From: Sphingobacterium puteale
GTDB lineage: Bacteria; Bacteroidota; Bacteroidia; Sphingobacteriales; Sphingobacteriaceae
Reading direction: 5' to 3'
Assembly: GCF_003627955.1 (NCBI RefSeq)
Contig: NZ_RBWS01000019.1
Span: 93,826 to 157,825, forward strand
DNA length: 64,000 nt
Shown here: positions 46,495 through 55,246 of the stretch, in pieces
Numbering within the stretch: the stretch's first letter is position 1
How the letters are laid out: each line of letters opens with the position of its first letter
Position numbers and translations under genes: made by a program
The notes under the pieces: generated by a model
Told to the model about the DNA's origin: nothing
Database searches by the model: none
The model's input: the letters and a program-made list of their open reading frames with translations, nothing else

Positions 46495-48060
46495 GTGAAA
46501 AACAATATAAACTATAAAAAAGCCTGCCTCAGCGCATTTGCTATCATGCTTTGCTTTCTAGCGGTTTCATGCAAGAAAGATAGTGCTGATAACGAAAAAG
46601 ATATAGCGGGCACCTTGGTGAAACCCAGCTACAACCGGAGTTCCATGTTTCGTAACCCTTTGAACGGCTGGGTCATGTATGCTTCAGCTTCGGGGACTCC
46701 TTCTTATTGGGATACCCAATTCTATGTACCTGACTTAGGTAAAACGGTCAAAGCAATTGACTATGCATCTGCCTGTTATATCCGTACCAGCTGGCGAACT
46801 TTTAATCCTGTAGATGGCGTATATGCCTGGCGGGACCCCAGCACGGCAATTTATAAAATGATCAAAGGGGCACAAGATAAAGGATTGCCAATCGCCTTTC
46901 GTATCGTCATCGACGGCCGCGATCAAGGGGCAAATACGCCGCAGTTTGTGTTCGATGCAGGCGCCAAGTATTATGTGGCCAATACATCTTTTCCGGATAG
47001 AAAAACACCCGTGCTGCAAGATCCTATTTTTAGAAAATATTATAGCAAGCTGATCGAAGAGTTGGCGAAGGATTTTAATGATTTAAATAAAACCTCCTTT
47101 GTCGATGCCTACGGACTAGGCTTGTGGGGTGAAGGGCATAGTGTCATTTACGAAGATCCTAATAATCCTTCCGGCCAAAACATAGAGGTGATCAAAGAAG
47201 AAGTCGTTGATTGGATTTCGGATGTGTATGCGAAGAATTTTACAAAGGTCCCCTTGCTGATCAATTATCATCGCGTAGTTGGCGACCCTGCGGGCAATGG
47301 AGCTCCCAATCCTAATTCGGAGAAGCTGTTGAATAAGATGATCAACAAAGGGTACAGCCTGCGTCAGGATGCCTTTGGAATGACCGATTATTATCAAAGC
47401 TGGGAGAAGAATTTTGCCAAGGTCTGGAATTTTAAACGCCCGATTATTATGGAAGGTGGTTGGATTACGACTGGTACACATCGTTACTGGACTGATCCAA
47501 GCGGTAAATATAGGCAAGACCATCCCGAAGATGTTCGGCAGGGCGAATTTGACAGCTCCTTGGAAGCTGCCGTAAACATGATGGATTTCCGTATCGGTGA
47601 AATTGAAAGCTGGTTCACCAAATCTTTTACCTTATGCCAGCGTTTTATTTCTGAAGGTGGCTATCGTTTATATCCCGATCGTGTTTATTTACCGGAGAAA
47701 GTCAATTCGGGGACAGAAACGACAATTAACCACCGCTGGCGGAACATGGGCTGGGGATATTTTCCGAACAATATTCCCCAGTGGAATTATAAATATAAAG
47801 TAGCTTTTGCACTCCTGGATGAAGAAAACAGGGTGAAAAAAGTTTTTGTTGATGACAAAGGAGAGCCCTCAACCTGGCTTAAGAATAATCCAGTCGCGTA
47901 CGAGTTGAAAGCTAATGTTGATGTACCTGCCGGAAACTATACCTGGGCCGTTGCCATCGTAGATACAACAAATGAAAATCAGCCGGGAATAAAACTTGCC
48001 GTAAATGGGGATATGACCAGTACCGGATGGTTAAAACTATTGGGAGTACAGGTACAGTGA
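46495..48060 (+). CDS. DUF4832/DUF4874 lipoprotein, putative glycosidase
   Basis: 521 residues from a GTG start at 46495; no nearer ATG gives a signal peptide. Lipobox FLAVSC with Cys26, so probably surface-anchored. It is clearly homologous to the secreted protein at 27410 along its length: FRNPLNGWVMYA, IDYASACYIRTSWRTFNP, IVIDGRDQGANTPQFVFDAG, GLWGEGHS (Glu213), KRPIIMEGGWI (Glu320), WRNMGWGYFPNNIPQW. The two glutamates, 107 residues apart in both proteins, are candidate catalytic residues of a GH-A-like barrel. A lipidated copy in the import operon and a soluble copy in the enzyme operon suggest the same reaction outside the cell and in the periplasm; that is inference. Last gene of the operon. 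Confidence 0.75.
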   Translation: MKNNINYKKACLSAFAIMLCFLAVSCKKDSADNEKDIAGTLVKPSYNRSSMFRNPLNGWVMYASASGTPSYWDTQFYVPDLGKTVKAIDYASACYIRTSWRTFNPVDGVYAWRDPSTAIYKMIKGAQDKGLPIAFRIVIDGRDQGANTPQFVFDAGAKYYVANTSFPDRKTPVLQDPIFRKYYSKLIEELAKDFNDLNKTSFVDAYGLGLWGEGHSVIYEDPNNPSGQNIEVIKEEVVDWISDVYAKNFTKVPLLINYHRVVGDPAGNGAPNPNSEKLLNKMINKGYSLRQDAFGMTDYYQSWEKNFAKVWNFKRPIIMEGGWITTGTHRYWTDPSGKYRQDHPEDVRQGEFDSSLEAAVNMMDFRIGEIESWFTKSFTLCQRFISEGGYRLYPDRVYLPEKVNSGTETTINHRWRNMGWGYFPNNIPQWNYKYKVAFALLDEENRVKKVFVDDKGEPSTWLKNNPVAYELKANVDVPAGNYTWAVAIVDTTNENQPGIKLAVNGDMTSTGWLKLLGVQVQ

Positions 48061-48114
48061 CATCATTCGCATAAGTTTTAAATAGCGATATTAGCGGATG
48101 TTTTTTAGGCAAAA

Positions 48115-48143
48115 GGGACTGTTCAAAAAGATTGGACAGTCCC
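48115..48143 (+). terminator. Hairpin after PUL2 import operon
   Basis: gggactgttcaa / ttggacagtccc pair over 12 bases with one wobble, loop 5. The following gttgttat is only a weak T-run. Confidence 0.6.
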
Positions 48144-48225
48144 GTTGTTATACGATATTACCTGCTTTCCCAGTGCATTCTGTCACTGAATACATCTTGG
48201 CGTAAGTTTCTATAGCTGTCAATAT

Positions 48226-48281
48226 TTTCACCTGCCCATTCCTGCTATTTACCGAGTTTTCCTGTCCGTTAGTCTAAAACC
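48226..48281. repeat. Dispersed direct repeat, copy B
   Basis: Core ccattcctgctatttaccga then gttttcctg; pairs with 10104-10159 (about 85% identical by eye over ~55 bases). It lies between two operons and not before a gene, unlike copy A. The rest of 48144-48348 holds nothing recognisable. Confidence 0.6.
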
Positions 48282-48348
48282 AGAAATCGCCGTTTTAGGC
48301 AATACCCTAGACGTTAGCGATTATGTTATAACGACCCTGCGCAAATAA

Positions 48349-48377
48349 GATAGTGAGCCGTTCTCAGGCTCACTATC
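48349..48377 (-). terminator. Terminator of the NAD(P)-binding protein gene
   Basis: Perfect 11-base stem gatagtgagcc / ggctcactatc with a 7-base loop, four bases after the stop of the minus-strand gene and followed on that strand by ttatttg. Confidence 0.85.
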
Positions 48378-48381
48378 GACA

Positions 48382-49026
48382 TTACAGACTGGCAATAAAC
48401 GGAGATTTTCTAACAAACCTATCATCGAACAGTTGTTTAATTAAAAAATTAGCCAAATCAGTAGCACTTATTTTATCGCCAGGACAATCCTCTAAACTGA
48501 CAATTAGCTCACCGCTATGATCGGTTTGCTCAATTAAAGGAAGTCTTACCAAAGTCCAATCTATGGTACTGTTTGACAAAATTTCAAATTCTGACTGTTT
48601 ATTAGCTGTTGAAATTGGGAAATTCTCTTTCATCCACGCTGTTCCAAAGAGCGTTTTAGGGCCTTTTTTATCTAAAGGAGTATCAACATTCAAGCCAGTA
48701 GATACAATATATCGCTGAACATTTTGTTCATTCATAACACGAATAACATTGGTAGTTGCCCGACTGAAAATTGTGGGCTCACTAGCGGGAACACCCAAAC
48801 CTAATGTACTAATTACAGCCTGACAGCCCTCAATTAAAGCATTGACGGAAGTATAATTTAGTACATCACCCTTAATAACTTCGACTTGTGAATTTTTAAT
48901 TTGAAATTTATCAGGGTCTCTAAGAAGAATTTTGAGTTGAAAACCTTGTTCTATAAGTTGTTTGACCAGGTATTTTCCTGACTTACCTGTACCGCCAATC
49001 ACAGCGATTTTTATTTTATGATTCAT
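48382..49026 (-). CDS. NAD(P)H-binding Rossmann protein (atypical SDR, NmrA-like)
   Basis: 214 residues from the ATG at 49024-49026. An upstream in-frame ATG (49062) would add 12 residues ahead of the first beta strand and is less likely. The N terminus KIAVIGGTGKSGKYLVKQL holds the GGTGxxG dinucleotide-binding motif; next come LKILLRDPDKF, EVIKGDVLNYTSVNALIEG and AVISTLGLG, as in NmrA-like or BVR-B/YwnB-type atypical short-chain dehydrogenases. No catalytic YxxxK is present, usual for this branch. It is probably a cytoplasmic redox-sensing or reductase protein; substrate unknown. Monocistronic, ending in a strong hairpin; unrelated to the PULs on both sides. Confidence 0.82.
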   Translation of the reverse strand: MNHKIKIAVIGGTGKSGKYLVKQLIEQGFQLKILLRDPDKFQIKNSQVEVIKGDVLNYTSVNALIEGCQAVISTLGLGVPASEPTIFSRATTNVIRVMNEQNVQRYIVSTGLNVDTPLDKKGPKTLFGTAWMKENFPISTANKQSEFEILSNSTIDWTLVRLPLIEQTDHSGELIVSLEDCPGDKISATDLANFLIKQLFDDRFVRKSPFIASL

Positions 49027-49140
49027 TTTGTTCTTTATAAAATTTGAAAATAGAAGTAGCATTCGTAAGCTGTTAAGCAGACGAAAGAATCTGTCAAAAG
49101 CCTTTTAGCTTTTGATAAATCGAAAATCAATATTTTATAA

Positions 49141-49323
49141 AGAGATTTTAATGTAACTAAATTAAAAAATAAATTGAAATATCGCCAAGAGATAACAAAA
49201 AACCTTACCACCAACAAAAATACTACCGTTAACAAGAATTTGCTAGAAGAATTTCCTGACGAAATAACATTTGAAACATATAATTTCTACTTAGAAGGCC
49301 AAAATGAAGAGACTGAAGAATAA
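49141..49323 (+). pseudogene. Possible C-terminal gene remnant
   Basis: An open frame of 60 codons without ATG runs between TAA at 49138 and TAA at 49321. It reads LKYRQEITKNLTTNKNTTVN, then LLEEFPDEITFETYNFYLEG and QNEETEE. The composition (acidic tail, hydrophilic, few rare residues) looks protein-like, yet it has no start codon and no recognised family. Probably the tail of a deleted gene. The rest of 49027-49561 holds nothing else I can name. Confidence 0.3.
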
Positions 49324-49561
49324 TTTGGGCGAACGGCTAACAAGGGTTTGCCAAAGGCGGGGGCTGAGATACTTCTATTAAGTATTTGAAGGTTCAACAG
49401 CAGTATTTTTGTCTTATTTCATGGGCTGATAGAGATCAATCTTTATGGACAGCACTGTTTTTTATAGGGTGATTGAACTCGAAATTATGGATATTAATGT
49501 TAATTTTATACGAAATTAACATCTGTTAGGTTAATTTGTATCAATTAGATATACCGAATTC

Positions 49562-50134
49562 ATGATCGCTGGGCTGAAACATATTTCCATATCAATGGAC
49601 GATTTCCTCTTATTACAAGCTGGGGATCAGTCTATTTTTGGTATTGTGTTCAAGTATTATCAGCCGATAATCTATTTTAAAGTCAGGCAGCTCTGTAAAA
49701 GTGATAGTGACGCGGAGGAAGTTACCCAGGAAGTTTTTATTGAATTTTATTTAAAAAGGATGCAGCTTTCCGGTCCGGAAGCCATTTTCCCCTTTCTATT
49801 TGCTATTTCAAAAAGAATGGCCATATCCAATTTCCGTAAATCGCTGGTCCGGTCCAACTATCTGCAGTCACTTCAGTACATTAAGCCTGAAAGTTTTTCG
49901 CTGCAGGATGAGCTAGATGGCAAAGAGCTACAAGTTATATTAGAATCCATTATTGAACAGTTGCCGCCACAGCAACAGGCAATTTACCGAAAGAGCAAGT
50001 TTGAAGACCAATCTTATCAGGAAATTGCCGATGAGGAAGGACTCTCGAAAAATACGGTACGCAATCACCTCAGCCTCGCCTCGAAATTTGTCCGGTTCAA
50101 GCTGGACAAAATCCTATCTATCTTTTTTTTATAA
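49562..50134 (+). CDS. ECF RNA polymerase sigma factor (PUL3)
   Basis: 190 residues. Region 2 motifs: FGIVFKYYQPIIYFKVRQL and DAEEVTQEVFIEFYLKR (residues ~20-75); region 4 has LPPQQQAIYRKSKFEDQSYQ then EIADEEGLSKNTVRNHLSLA (residues ~137-176), the helix-turn-helix that reads the -35 element. A start at Met12 (49595, MDDFLLLQAGD) would match the usual N terminus of the family better than the ATG at 49562. It is followed by a FecR-type anti-sigma gene and a SusC with an STN domain, the classic trans-envelope signalling set of Bacteroidota. It presumably directs transcription of the 51579-61714 operon. Confidence 0.92.
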   Translation: MIAGLKHISISMDDFLLLQAGDQSIFGIVFKYYQPIIYFKVRQLCKSDSDAEEVTQEVFIEFYLKRMQLSGPEAIFPFLFAISKRMAISNFRKSLVRSNYLQSLQYIKPESFSLQDELDGKELQVILESIIEQLPPQQQAIYRKSKFEDQSYQEIADEEGLSKNTVRNHLSLASKFVRFKLDKILSIFFL

Positions 50135-50288
50135 GCAACTCAACTTGTGCATCAATTTTTTTATTAGCCCTGTTTAGTCTTCCCGGAGGCTAAAAAATGG
50201 CTCACCTACAATCCGTAAAAAAAATATTTTTCTCATTGGTACTTTTTCGAGGTTCGCGCGATTATGTAGTTGAAATCGATCCAAAGGA

Positions 50289-51500
50289 ATGAATCAAATT
50301 GAACAATACAGCCAATTAATACATAAATATCTTGCTGATCAAGCCAGTAAAGAAGAACGGGCACAGCTTCAGGAATTAATGGATGATCCCGTATTTCTTC
50401 AGGCTTGGGAGAAAGTCTGGCGGGATAACTCGTATCCCGCACATCCCGCAACATACCCTGATCCACATCGGATGCTGGAAAACATAATGGCTGATCCCCG
50501 AATTGCAACAGCGGCATCTACTCCCAAAAGGACGACAGATGGACATTTTAATTTCAGGAGAAATTGGTGGCAGGTTGCGGCAGTCTTTCTTGCGTTCTGC
50601 GGTGCAGCGCTATGGGGCTACTATAATTTTTATACCGTGGATACGCCACCGAAGGAGCAGCTGTCTAATGTGTCGATCGTACCGGGCTCTGATAAAGCCA
50701 TGATCATTCTTGAAGATGGAAAACAGATCGACCTCAGTTTGCTCCGTGCGGATACGGTACTTGACCAAGGCGAATATTTGATTACCAAGGACAACAAAGG
50801 TCAAATCAGTTATAGGCTCAAAGACAACCTGACACCAACAAATAACATCGTTTACAATACCATTGTTACGCCCCGAGGCGGGGAATATACGCTCAGGATG
50901 TCTGACGGAAGTCTTGTGCAGCTCAATGCAGGCAGTAAGATCAAATATCCCGTAAAATTTGATGCGAAGCTGCGGTCGGTGCAGCTCGAAGGGGAAGCCT
51001 ATTTTGAAGTGGCTAAAATGGATGTTAAAGGCAAAAGGATACCTTTTATTGTGCAAAGTGGAGGACAGACACTCGAGGTCCTGGGAACACACTTTAACAT
51101 CAAGAGTTTTGGTGATCACATCGTTACCACCTTGGTAGAAGGGAAAGTCAAGCTCTCTTTTGCCGATGCTGCCTTGAAAGAACAGCTGCTTGCACCCAAT
51201 GATCAGGTCGTTTTCGATAAAAGCCGCAAGAATGTAAAGAAGGAGCAGGTGGATCCCTTCTATAGTCTTGCCTGGAAAAATGGAAATTTCGCCTTTGATA
51301 ATGCATCCATTCAAACGGTCATGGACGAGGTTGCACGCTGGTATGATGTCGAGATCAGTTACGGAGACAAGCTGCAGGGACAGCACTTCTCGGGGACTAT
51401 CTCCCGCTATGAAAATATCGATAAACTATTGAAAACAATTGCTTTCGCCGGTGGCGTACATTTCGAACGTAAAGGAAGGAGGATATATGTGCTAAACTAA
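50289..51500 (+). CDS. FecR-family anti-sigma factor (PUL3)
   Basis: 403 residues. Cytoplasmic sigma-binding part (residues ~1-90, with YLADQASKEERAQLQELMDD), one membrane segment at about 96-115 (WWQVAAVFLAFCGAALWGYY), then the periplasmic FecR domain (VTPRGGEYTLRMSDGSLVQL, YPVKFDAKLRSVQLEGEAYF, THFNIKSFGDHIVTTLVEGK) and a C-terminal DUF4974-like part (NASIQTVMDEVARWYDVEIS). It holds the sigma factor until the STN domain of the SusC at 51579 signals substrate. 154 bases separate it from the sigma gene, 78 from susC. Confidence 0.92.
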   Translation: MNQIEQYSQLIHKYLADQASKEERAQLQELMDDPVFLQAWEKVWRDNSYPAHPATYPDPHRMLENIMADPRIATAASTPKRTTDGHFNFRRNWWQVAAVFLAFCGAALWGYYNFYTVDTPPKEQLSNVSIVPGSDKAMIILEDGKQIDLSLLRADTVLDQGEYLITKDNKGQISYRLKDNLTPTNNIVYNTIVTPRGGEYTLRMSDGSLVQLNAGSKIKYPVKFDAKLRSVQLEGEAYFEVAKMDVKGKRIPFIVQSGGQTLEVLGTHFNIKSFGDHIVTTLVEGKVKLSFADAALKEQLLAPNDQVVFDKSRKNVKKEQVDPFYSLAWKNGNFAFDNASIQTVMDEVARWYDVEISYGDKLQGQHFSGTISRYENIDKLLKTIAFAGGVHFERKGRRIYVLN

Positions 51501-51578
51501 CGCTGATGAGAAGATAGCATATATAACAATCAGGAGCGCGCCAACGCCCCTGAAAGTTTTGTCTTTTTCTCGACATGG

Positions 51579-54500
51579 ATGAATAGTAAAACCGTTAAAT
51601 TTTATCTCAACCGAATGCAATTTAATAAAAAAAAATTGATCGGACCGACCCTATTATGTCAGGTAAGATCCCAGAAAATACCAATTTCTATGAAATTGTC
51701 ATTAGCAATTCCTCTCTTATTCGCAGCCAATTTACAGCTGCACGCATTTTCTTTTGGCCAGACCGTCAATCTGAAGCGGAACAATGTGAAGGTGAGTGCG
51801 GTCCTGAAAGAACTGCAGAAGCAAAGCGGATACAACATTTTTTACAACGAATCGCTGATCGCAAAAGACGACCGTATCAGCGTCAACTACCACAATATCT
51901 CTTTTGAAGAAGCCTTGAAAGATCTATTGGCCCAGCTGCAGTTATCTTATGTCAAAGCGGATAAAAATATTGTCTTGAACAAAAGAACGGATCAGGCTGT
52001 TGGCCAGGCGTCGGCTACGGAGGCTCCGCAGCTGTACCCGGTCAAAGGGTTTGTCAAAGACGAGCAGGGCCGGCCGTTGGACAATGTTACGGTCAGTGAA
52101 AAAGGCAAAAAGGAGAAAACCCTCAGTCGCGAGGATGGCAGCTTTCAGATCCAGGTCAGCAGCCGTGATGCCATACTTGTATTTACGATGGTTGGCTATC
52201 AGCCGCTGGAAATAGCGCTGGCACCGCAGTCAACCTTGCATGTGACCATGAAGCCGGCCATCAATGCAATGGAAGAAGTGGTCGTCGTGGGATATGGTGT
52301 GCAGAAAAAAGCCAATCTGACGGGGGCTGTGTCGCAGGTCAATGCGGATGATATCGCGCTACGTCCAAGTGCGAACATTGCAGGTACGCTCCAGGGACTT
52401 ATGCCCGGCTTGAATATCCAGCTCAACAACGGTGATCCATCCAAAACACCTGATATCAATGTGCGGGGATTCAATTCCATCAATGAGGGCGGCCCGCTGG
52501 TATTGATCGACGGGATCGAAGGGAATATTACTCGGGTCAACCCCAATGATATTGAAAGTGTTTCTGTGCTGAAAGATGCTGCTTCGGCGGCCATTTATGG
52601 AGCCCGTGGTGCTTTTGGTGTCATCTTGGTGACCACAAAAAAAGGAAAGGCAGGAACAGTGAAGGTGGATTATGTCAATAATTTCGCCTGGACTACACCG
52701 GCTTCCCGTACCGATTATATCTCTGATCCTTATGTCTACGGGAAAACAGTAGATGCTGCACTGTATGGTTATAACGGCAGTTCCTATACACGTTACAATG
52801 CAATGGACTGGGAAGCGATCAAAATGGTGGCTGCAGGGGAGATTGCGCCCTTTCATGAGAAGCAGGCAGACGGAACCTATAAATTTTTCTATAAGACCAA
52901 CTGGTGGGACTACCTATTTAAAAAATATCAGCCCTCCAACTTCCATAATATTGCCATTTCAGGTGGCAGTGAAAAGTTGAAAGCCTATCTCTCTGGACGT
53001 GTATTCAAACGGGAAACGATCAACAATATCAATGACGATGCGAATATGGATCGCCAGAATATGAAATCCAATTTGGTATTCACACCCAACAGCTGGTTGG
53101 AAATTTCAAACAATACGCAGTTCATCAACGAAAAGGATAAAGAATATGGAGGCTACACTAATGGTCTGGGGGGACTTTGGAGTACGACAACCTGGTATAA
53201 TCTGATGCCTTTTTACCCTAATTTTGTCGATGGGATTCCAACGGATATCGGTGTGGGTACTGGCGGTCAGGGAGCCAATGCCGGACTGGAATCGGGAAAA
53301 AGCTGGGAGGTACGCAATAGCGAAGAATTTACCAATACGTTCCGTGTCCTGCTCAAGCCATTGAAAGGCCTACAGGTAAATTTTGATTATAGCAACCGTA
53401 TCGAAAACTTTTCACGGAGCACACGCCTCAACCCCTTCAGTTACTACTCGGGCAACAAACTCAATTATACAACTGCCGGCCTCAACCGTCTGACAGAATA
53501 CCGCTGGAAAGACAAGTATAACGCGATGAACCTGTTTGCGACCTACGAAAAAAATGTGGCGCAAAAGCATCAGTTCAAATTATTGGTGGGCTACAATCAG
53601 GAATCCTTTGACCGGGACCGTATCGCCGGGGCCATGGACGATCTGCTGATCGAGGATCTATCCAACCTGGCGCTGGGTACTTCCATGTACAGCCTGAGCG
53701 GAACAGCTGAAAATTGGGCTATCCAGGGCGTATTTGGCCGTTTTAATTATGCCTACGACAATAAATATCTGCTGGAAATAAATTCACGGTATGATGGTTC
53801 ATCACGGTTTCCTAGCGGGAGCCGATGGGGATTTTTCCCCTCAGTTTCATTAGGCTGGCAGCTGGATCGTGAGCACTTTTGGGAATCGATCAAAGGCACC
53901 ATACCTACCTTAAAGCTCAGAGCTTCATATGGCAAGCTCGGCAACCAGACTGTAGGGGTCAATACCTTTAAGGAATTGATGACCGTGCAGCAGTTGGCCT
54001 GGCTAAATGGGGGCTCCCGTCTTATTGGGGCAAGTACGCCGGCACCGTTGCCGAACGTCGTCACCTGGGAACGGACCAAAAGCATTGACTTCGGTGTTGA
54101 TCTTGGACTGATCCAAAACAAGCTAAACGTCAATTTTGACTGGTATCGGAAAGATGTCGAAGGCATGTACCTTCCGGGACAGCCACTTCCAGCAGTATTT
54201 GGAGCTAATGAACCCCGTGAAAACTACGCTGCATTACGTAATAAAGGTTTTGAAGTGGGGGTAAGCTACCAAGACAAATTTGACCTTGCCGGCTCACCCT
54301 TTCGCTTTAACATCGCTGTGAATACCACCAATTTTAAAGGGATCATCACGAAATATAATAATCCGCAGGGCTTGTTGAGCTCCTATTACGAAGGACAGGT
54401 GCTGGGGCAGATCTGGGGATACCATATCGACGGACAGTTTCAGTCCGATGCGGAGGCATTGAGCTACCAGAATAGTTTCCAGGACCCGCAATTGTCCCTC

Positions 54501-55232
54501 TCTAAAGTATATAACGATATTCTGAGTGTATCGCAAAATAGTGAGTGGAATATGTTGCGCGGTGGCGATGTGAAATACGTAGATCTCAACGGTGATGGCC
54601 GTATCGACAAAGGCGACAACACGCTTGCCAACCACGGTGATATTAAACCCATTGGCAATGCCATGCCGAAATTTCCATTTGGTATCAATATGAGTGCTTC
54701 TTGGAATAATTTTGATCTCTCGGCGGCATTTGCCGGTGTTGCCAAACAGGACTGGTACCCGACAGGGGATTTATACTGGGGTTCCTATCAGCGGCCATAT
54801 CTTTCCTTTGTACGTAAAGACCTGGTAGATAATGCATGGACGCCGGACAAGAAAGCGAACAGGTATCCACAGATCTATCGGGGATACTCATCCTTGCAGA
54901 GCGGAAGGTCTCTATATGAATTGAACGATTATTACCTGACCAATGTCGGGTTCCTGCGGATGAAAAATTTTACGTTGGGCTACACCCTGCCACAGCAATG
55001 GACACGGCGCTATAAAGTTGAAAAACTGCGGTTTTACTTCAGTGGCGAGAATCTGTTGACCTGGAACTTTGGCAATCTGACCAAGTATATAGATCCCGAA
55101 CAGGCAGGTGCAATGATCAATTATAATTCGCCCGCAAGTGCCAATGATCCTGCGGACTCTTCGGAACGGGGGCTGCTGCGGGACTATCCCATGGGTAAAA
55201 CCTATTCTTTTGGTTTAATGCTTACGCTTTAA
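51579..55232 (+). CDS. SusC-like TonB-dependent receptor with STN domain (PUL3)
   Basis: 1217 residues, about 215 longer than the other two SusC proteins because of an N-terminal signalling domain. Order: long leader with the signal peptide around residues 38-61 (LSLAIPLLFAANLQLHAFSF), STN/secretin domain (~residues 65-140: VNLKRNNVKVSAVLKELQKQ, GYNIFYNESLIAKDD, ISFEEALKDLLAQLQL), carboxypeptidase-D-like domain (PVKGFVKDEQGRPLDNVTVS), plug start EVVVVGYGVQKKANLTGAVS near residue 231, plug motif VLIDGIEGN and SVLKDAASAAIYGARGAFGV, and barrel with VDLNGDGRIDKGDNTLANHG. The STN domain contacts the FecR protein at 50289. A start at 51615 is also possible. The ligand is unknown. Confidence 0.95.
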   Translation: MNSKTVKFYLNRMQFNKKKLIGPTLLCQVRSQKIPISMKLSLAIPLLFAANLQLHAFSFGQTVNLKRNNVKVSAVLKELQKQSGYNIFYNESLIAKDDRISVNYHNISFEEALKDLLAQLQLSYVKADKNIVLNKRTDQAVGQASATEAPQLYPVKGFVKDEQGRPLDNVTVSEKGKKEKTLSREDGSFQIQVSSRDAILVFTMVGYQPLEIALAPQSTLHVTMKPAINAMEEVVVVGYGVQKKANLTGAVSQVNADDIALRPSANIAGTLQGLMPGLNIQLNNGDPSKTPDINVRGFNSINEGGPLVLIDGIEGNITRVNPNDIESVSVLKDAASAAIYGARGAFGVILVTTKKGKAGTVKVDYVNNFAWTTPASRTDYISDPYVYGKTVDAALYGYNGSSYTRYNAMDWEAIKMVAAGEIAPFHEKQADGTYKFFYKTNWWDYLFKKYQPSNFHNIAISGGSEKLKAYLSGRVFKRETINNINDDANMDRQNMKSNLVFTPNSWLEISNNTQFINEKDKEYGGYTNGLGGLWSTTTWYNLMPFYPNFVDGIPTDIGVGTGGQGANAGLESGKSWEVRNSEEFTNTFRVLLKPLKGLQVNFDYSNRIENFSRSTRLNPFSYYSGNKLNYTTAGLNRLTEYRWKDKYNAMNLFATYEKNVAQKHQFKLLVGYNQESFDRDRIAGAMDDLLIEDLSNLALGTSMYSLSGTAENWAIQGVFGRFNYAYDNKYLLEINSRYDGSSRFPSGSRWGFFPSVSLGWQLDREHFWESIKGTIPTLKLRASYGKLGNQTVGVNTFKELMTVQQLAWLNGGSRLIGASTPAPLPNVVTWERTKSIDFGVDLGLIQNKLNVNFDWYRKDVEGMYLPGQPLPAVFGANEPRENYAALRNKGFEVGVSYQDKFDLAGSPFRFNIAVNTTNFKGIITKYNNPQGLLSSYYEGQVLGQIWGYHIDGQFQSDAEALSYQNSFQDPQLSLSKVYNDILSVSQNSEWNMLRGGDVKYVDLNGDGRIDKGDNTLANHGDIKPIGNAMPKFPFGINMSASWNNFDLSAAFAGVAKQDWYPTGDLYWGSYQRPYLSFVRKDLVDNAWTPDKKANRYPQIYRGYSSLQSGRSLYELNDYYLTNVGFLRMKNFTLGYTLPQQWTRRYKVEKLRFYFSGENLLTWNFGNLTKYIDPEQAGAMINYNSPASANDPADSSERGLLRDYPMGKTYSFGLMLTL

Positions 55233-55246
55233 TATTTGACAACGCA

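Noticed and set aside
49035..49235. Minus-strand open frame of 66 codons upstream of the NAD(P)-binding protein gene.
   Set aside because: Hydrophobic AT-rich translation, overlapping a more protein-like plus-strand frame at 49141-49323; no support as a gene.
50610..51386. Long minus-strand open frame (258 codons) opposite the FecR gene.
   Set aside because: Opposite-strand shadow of a well-supported FecR gene in a coding-biased region.
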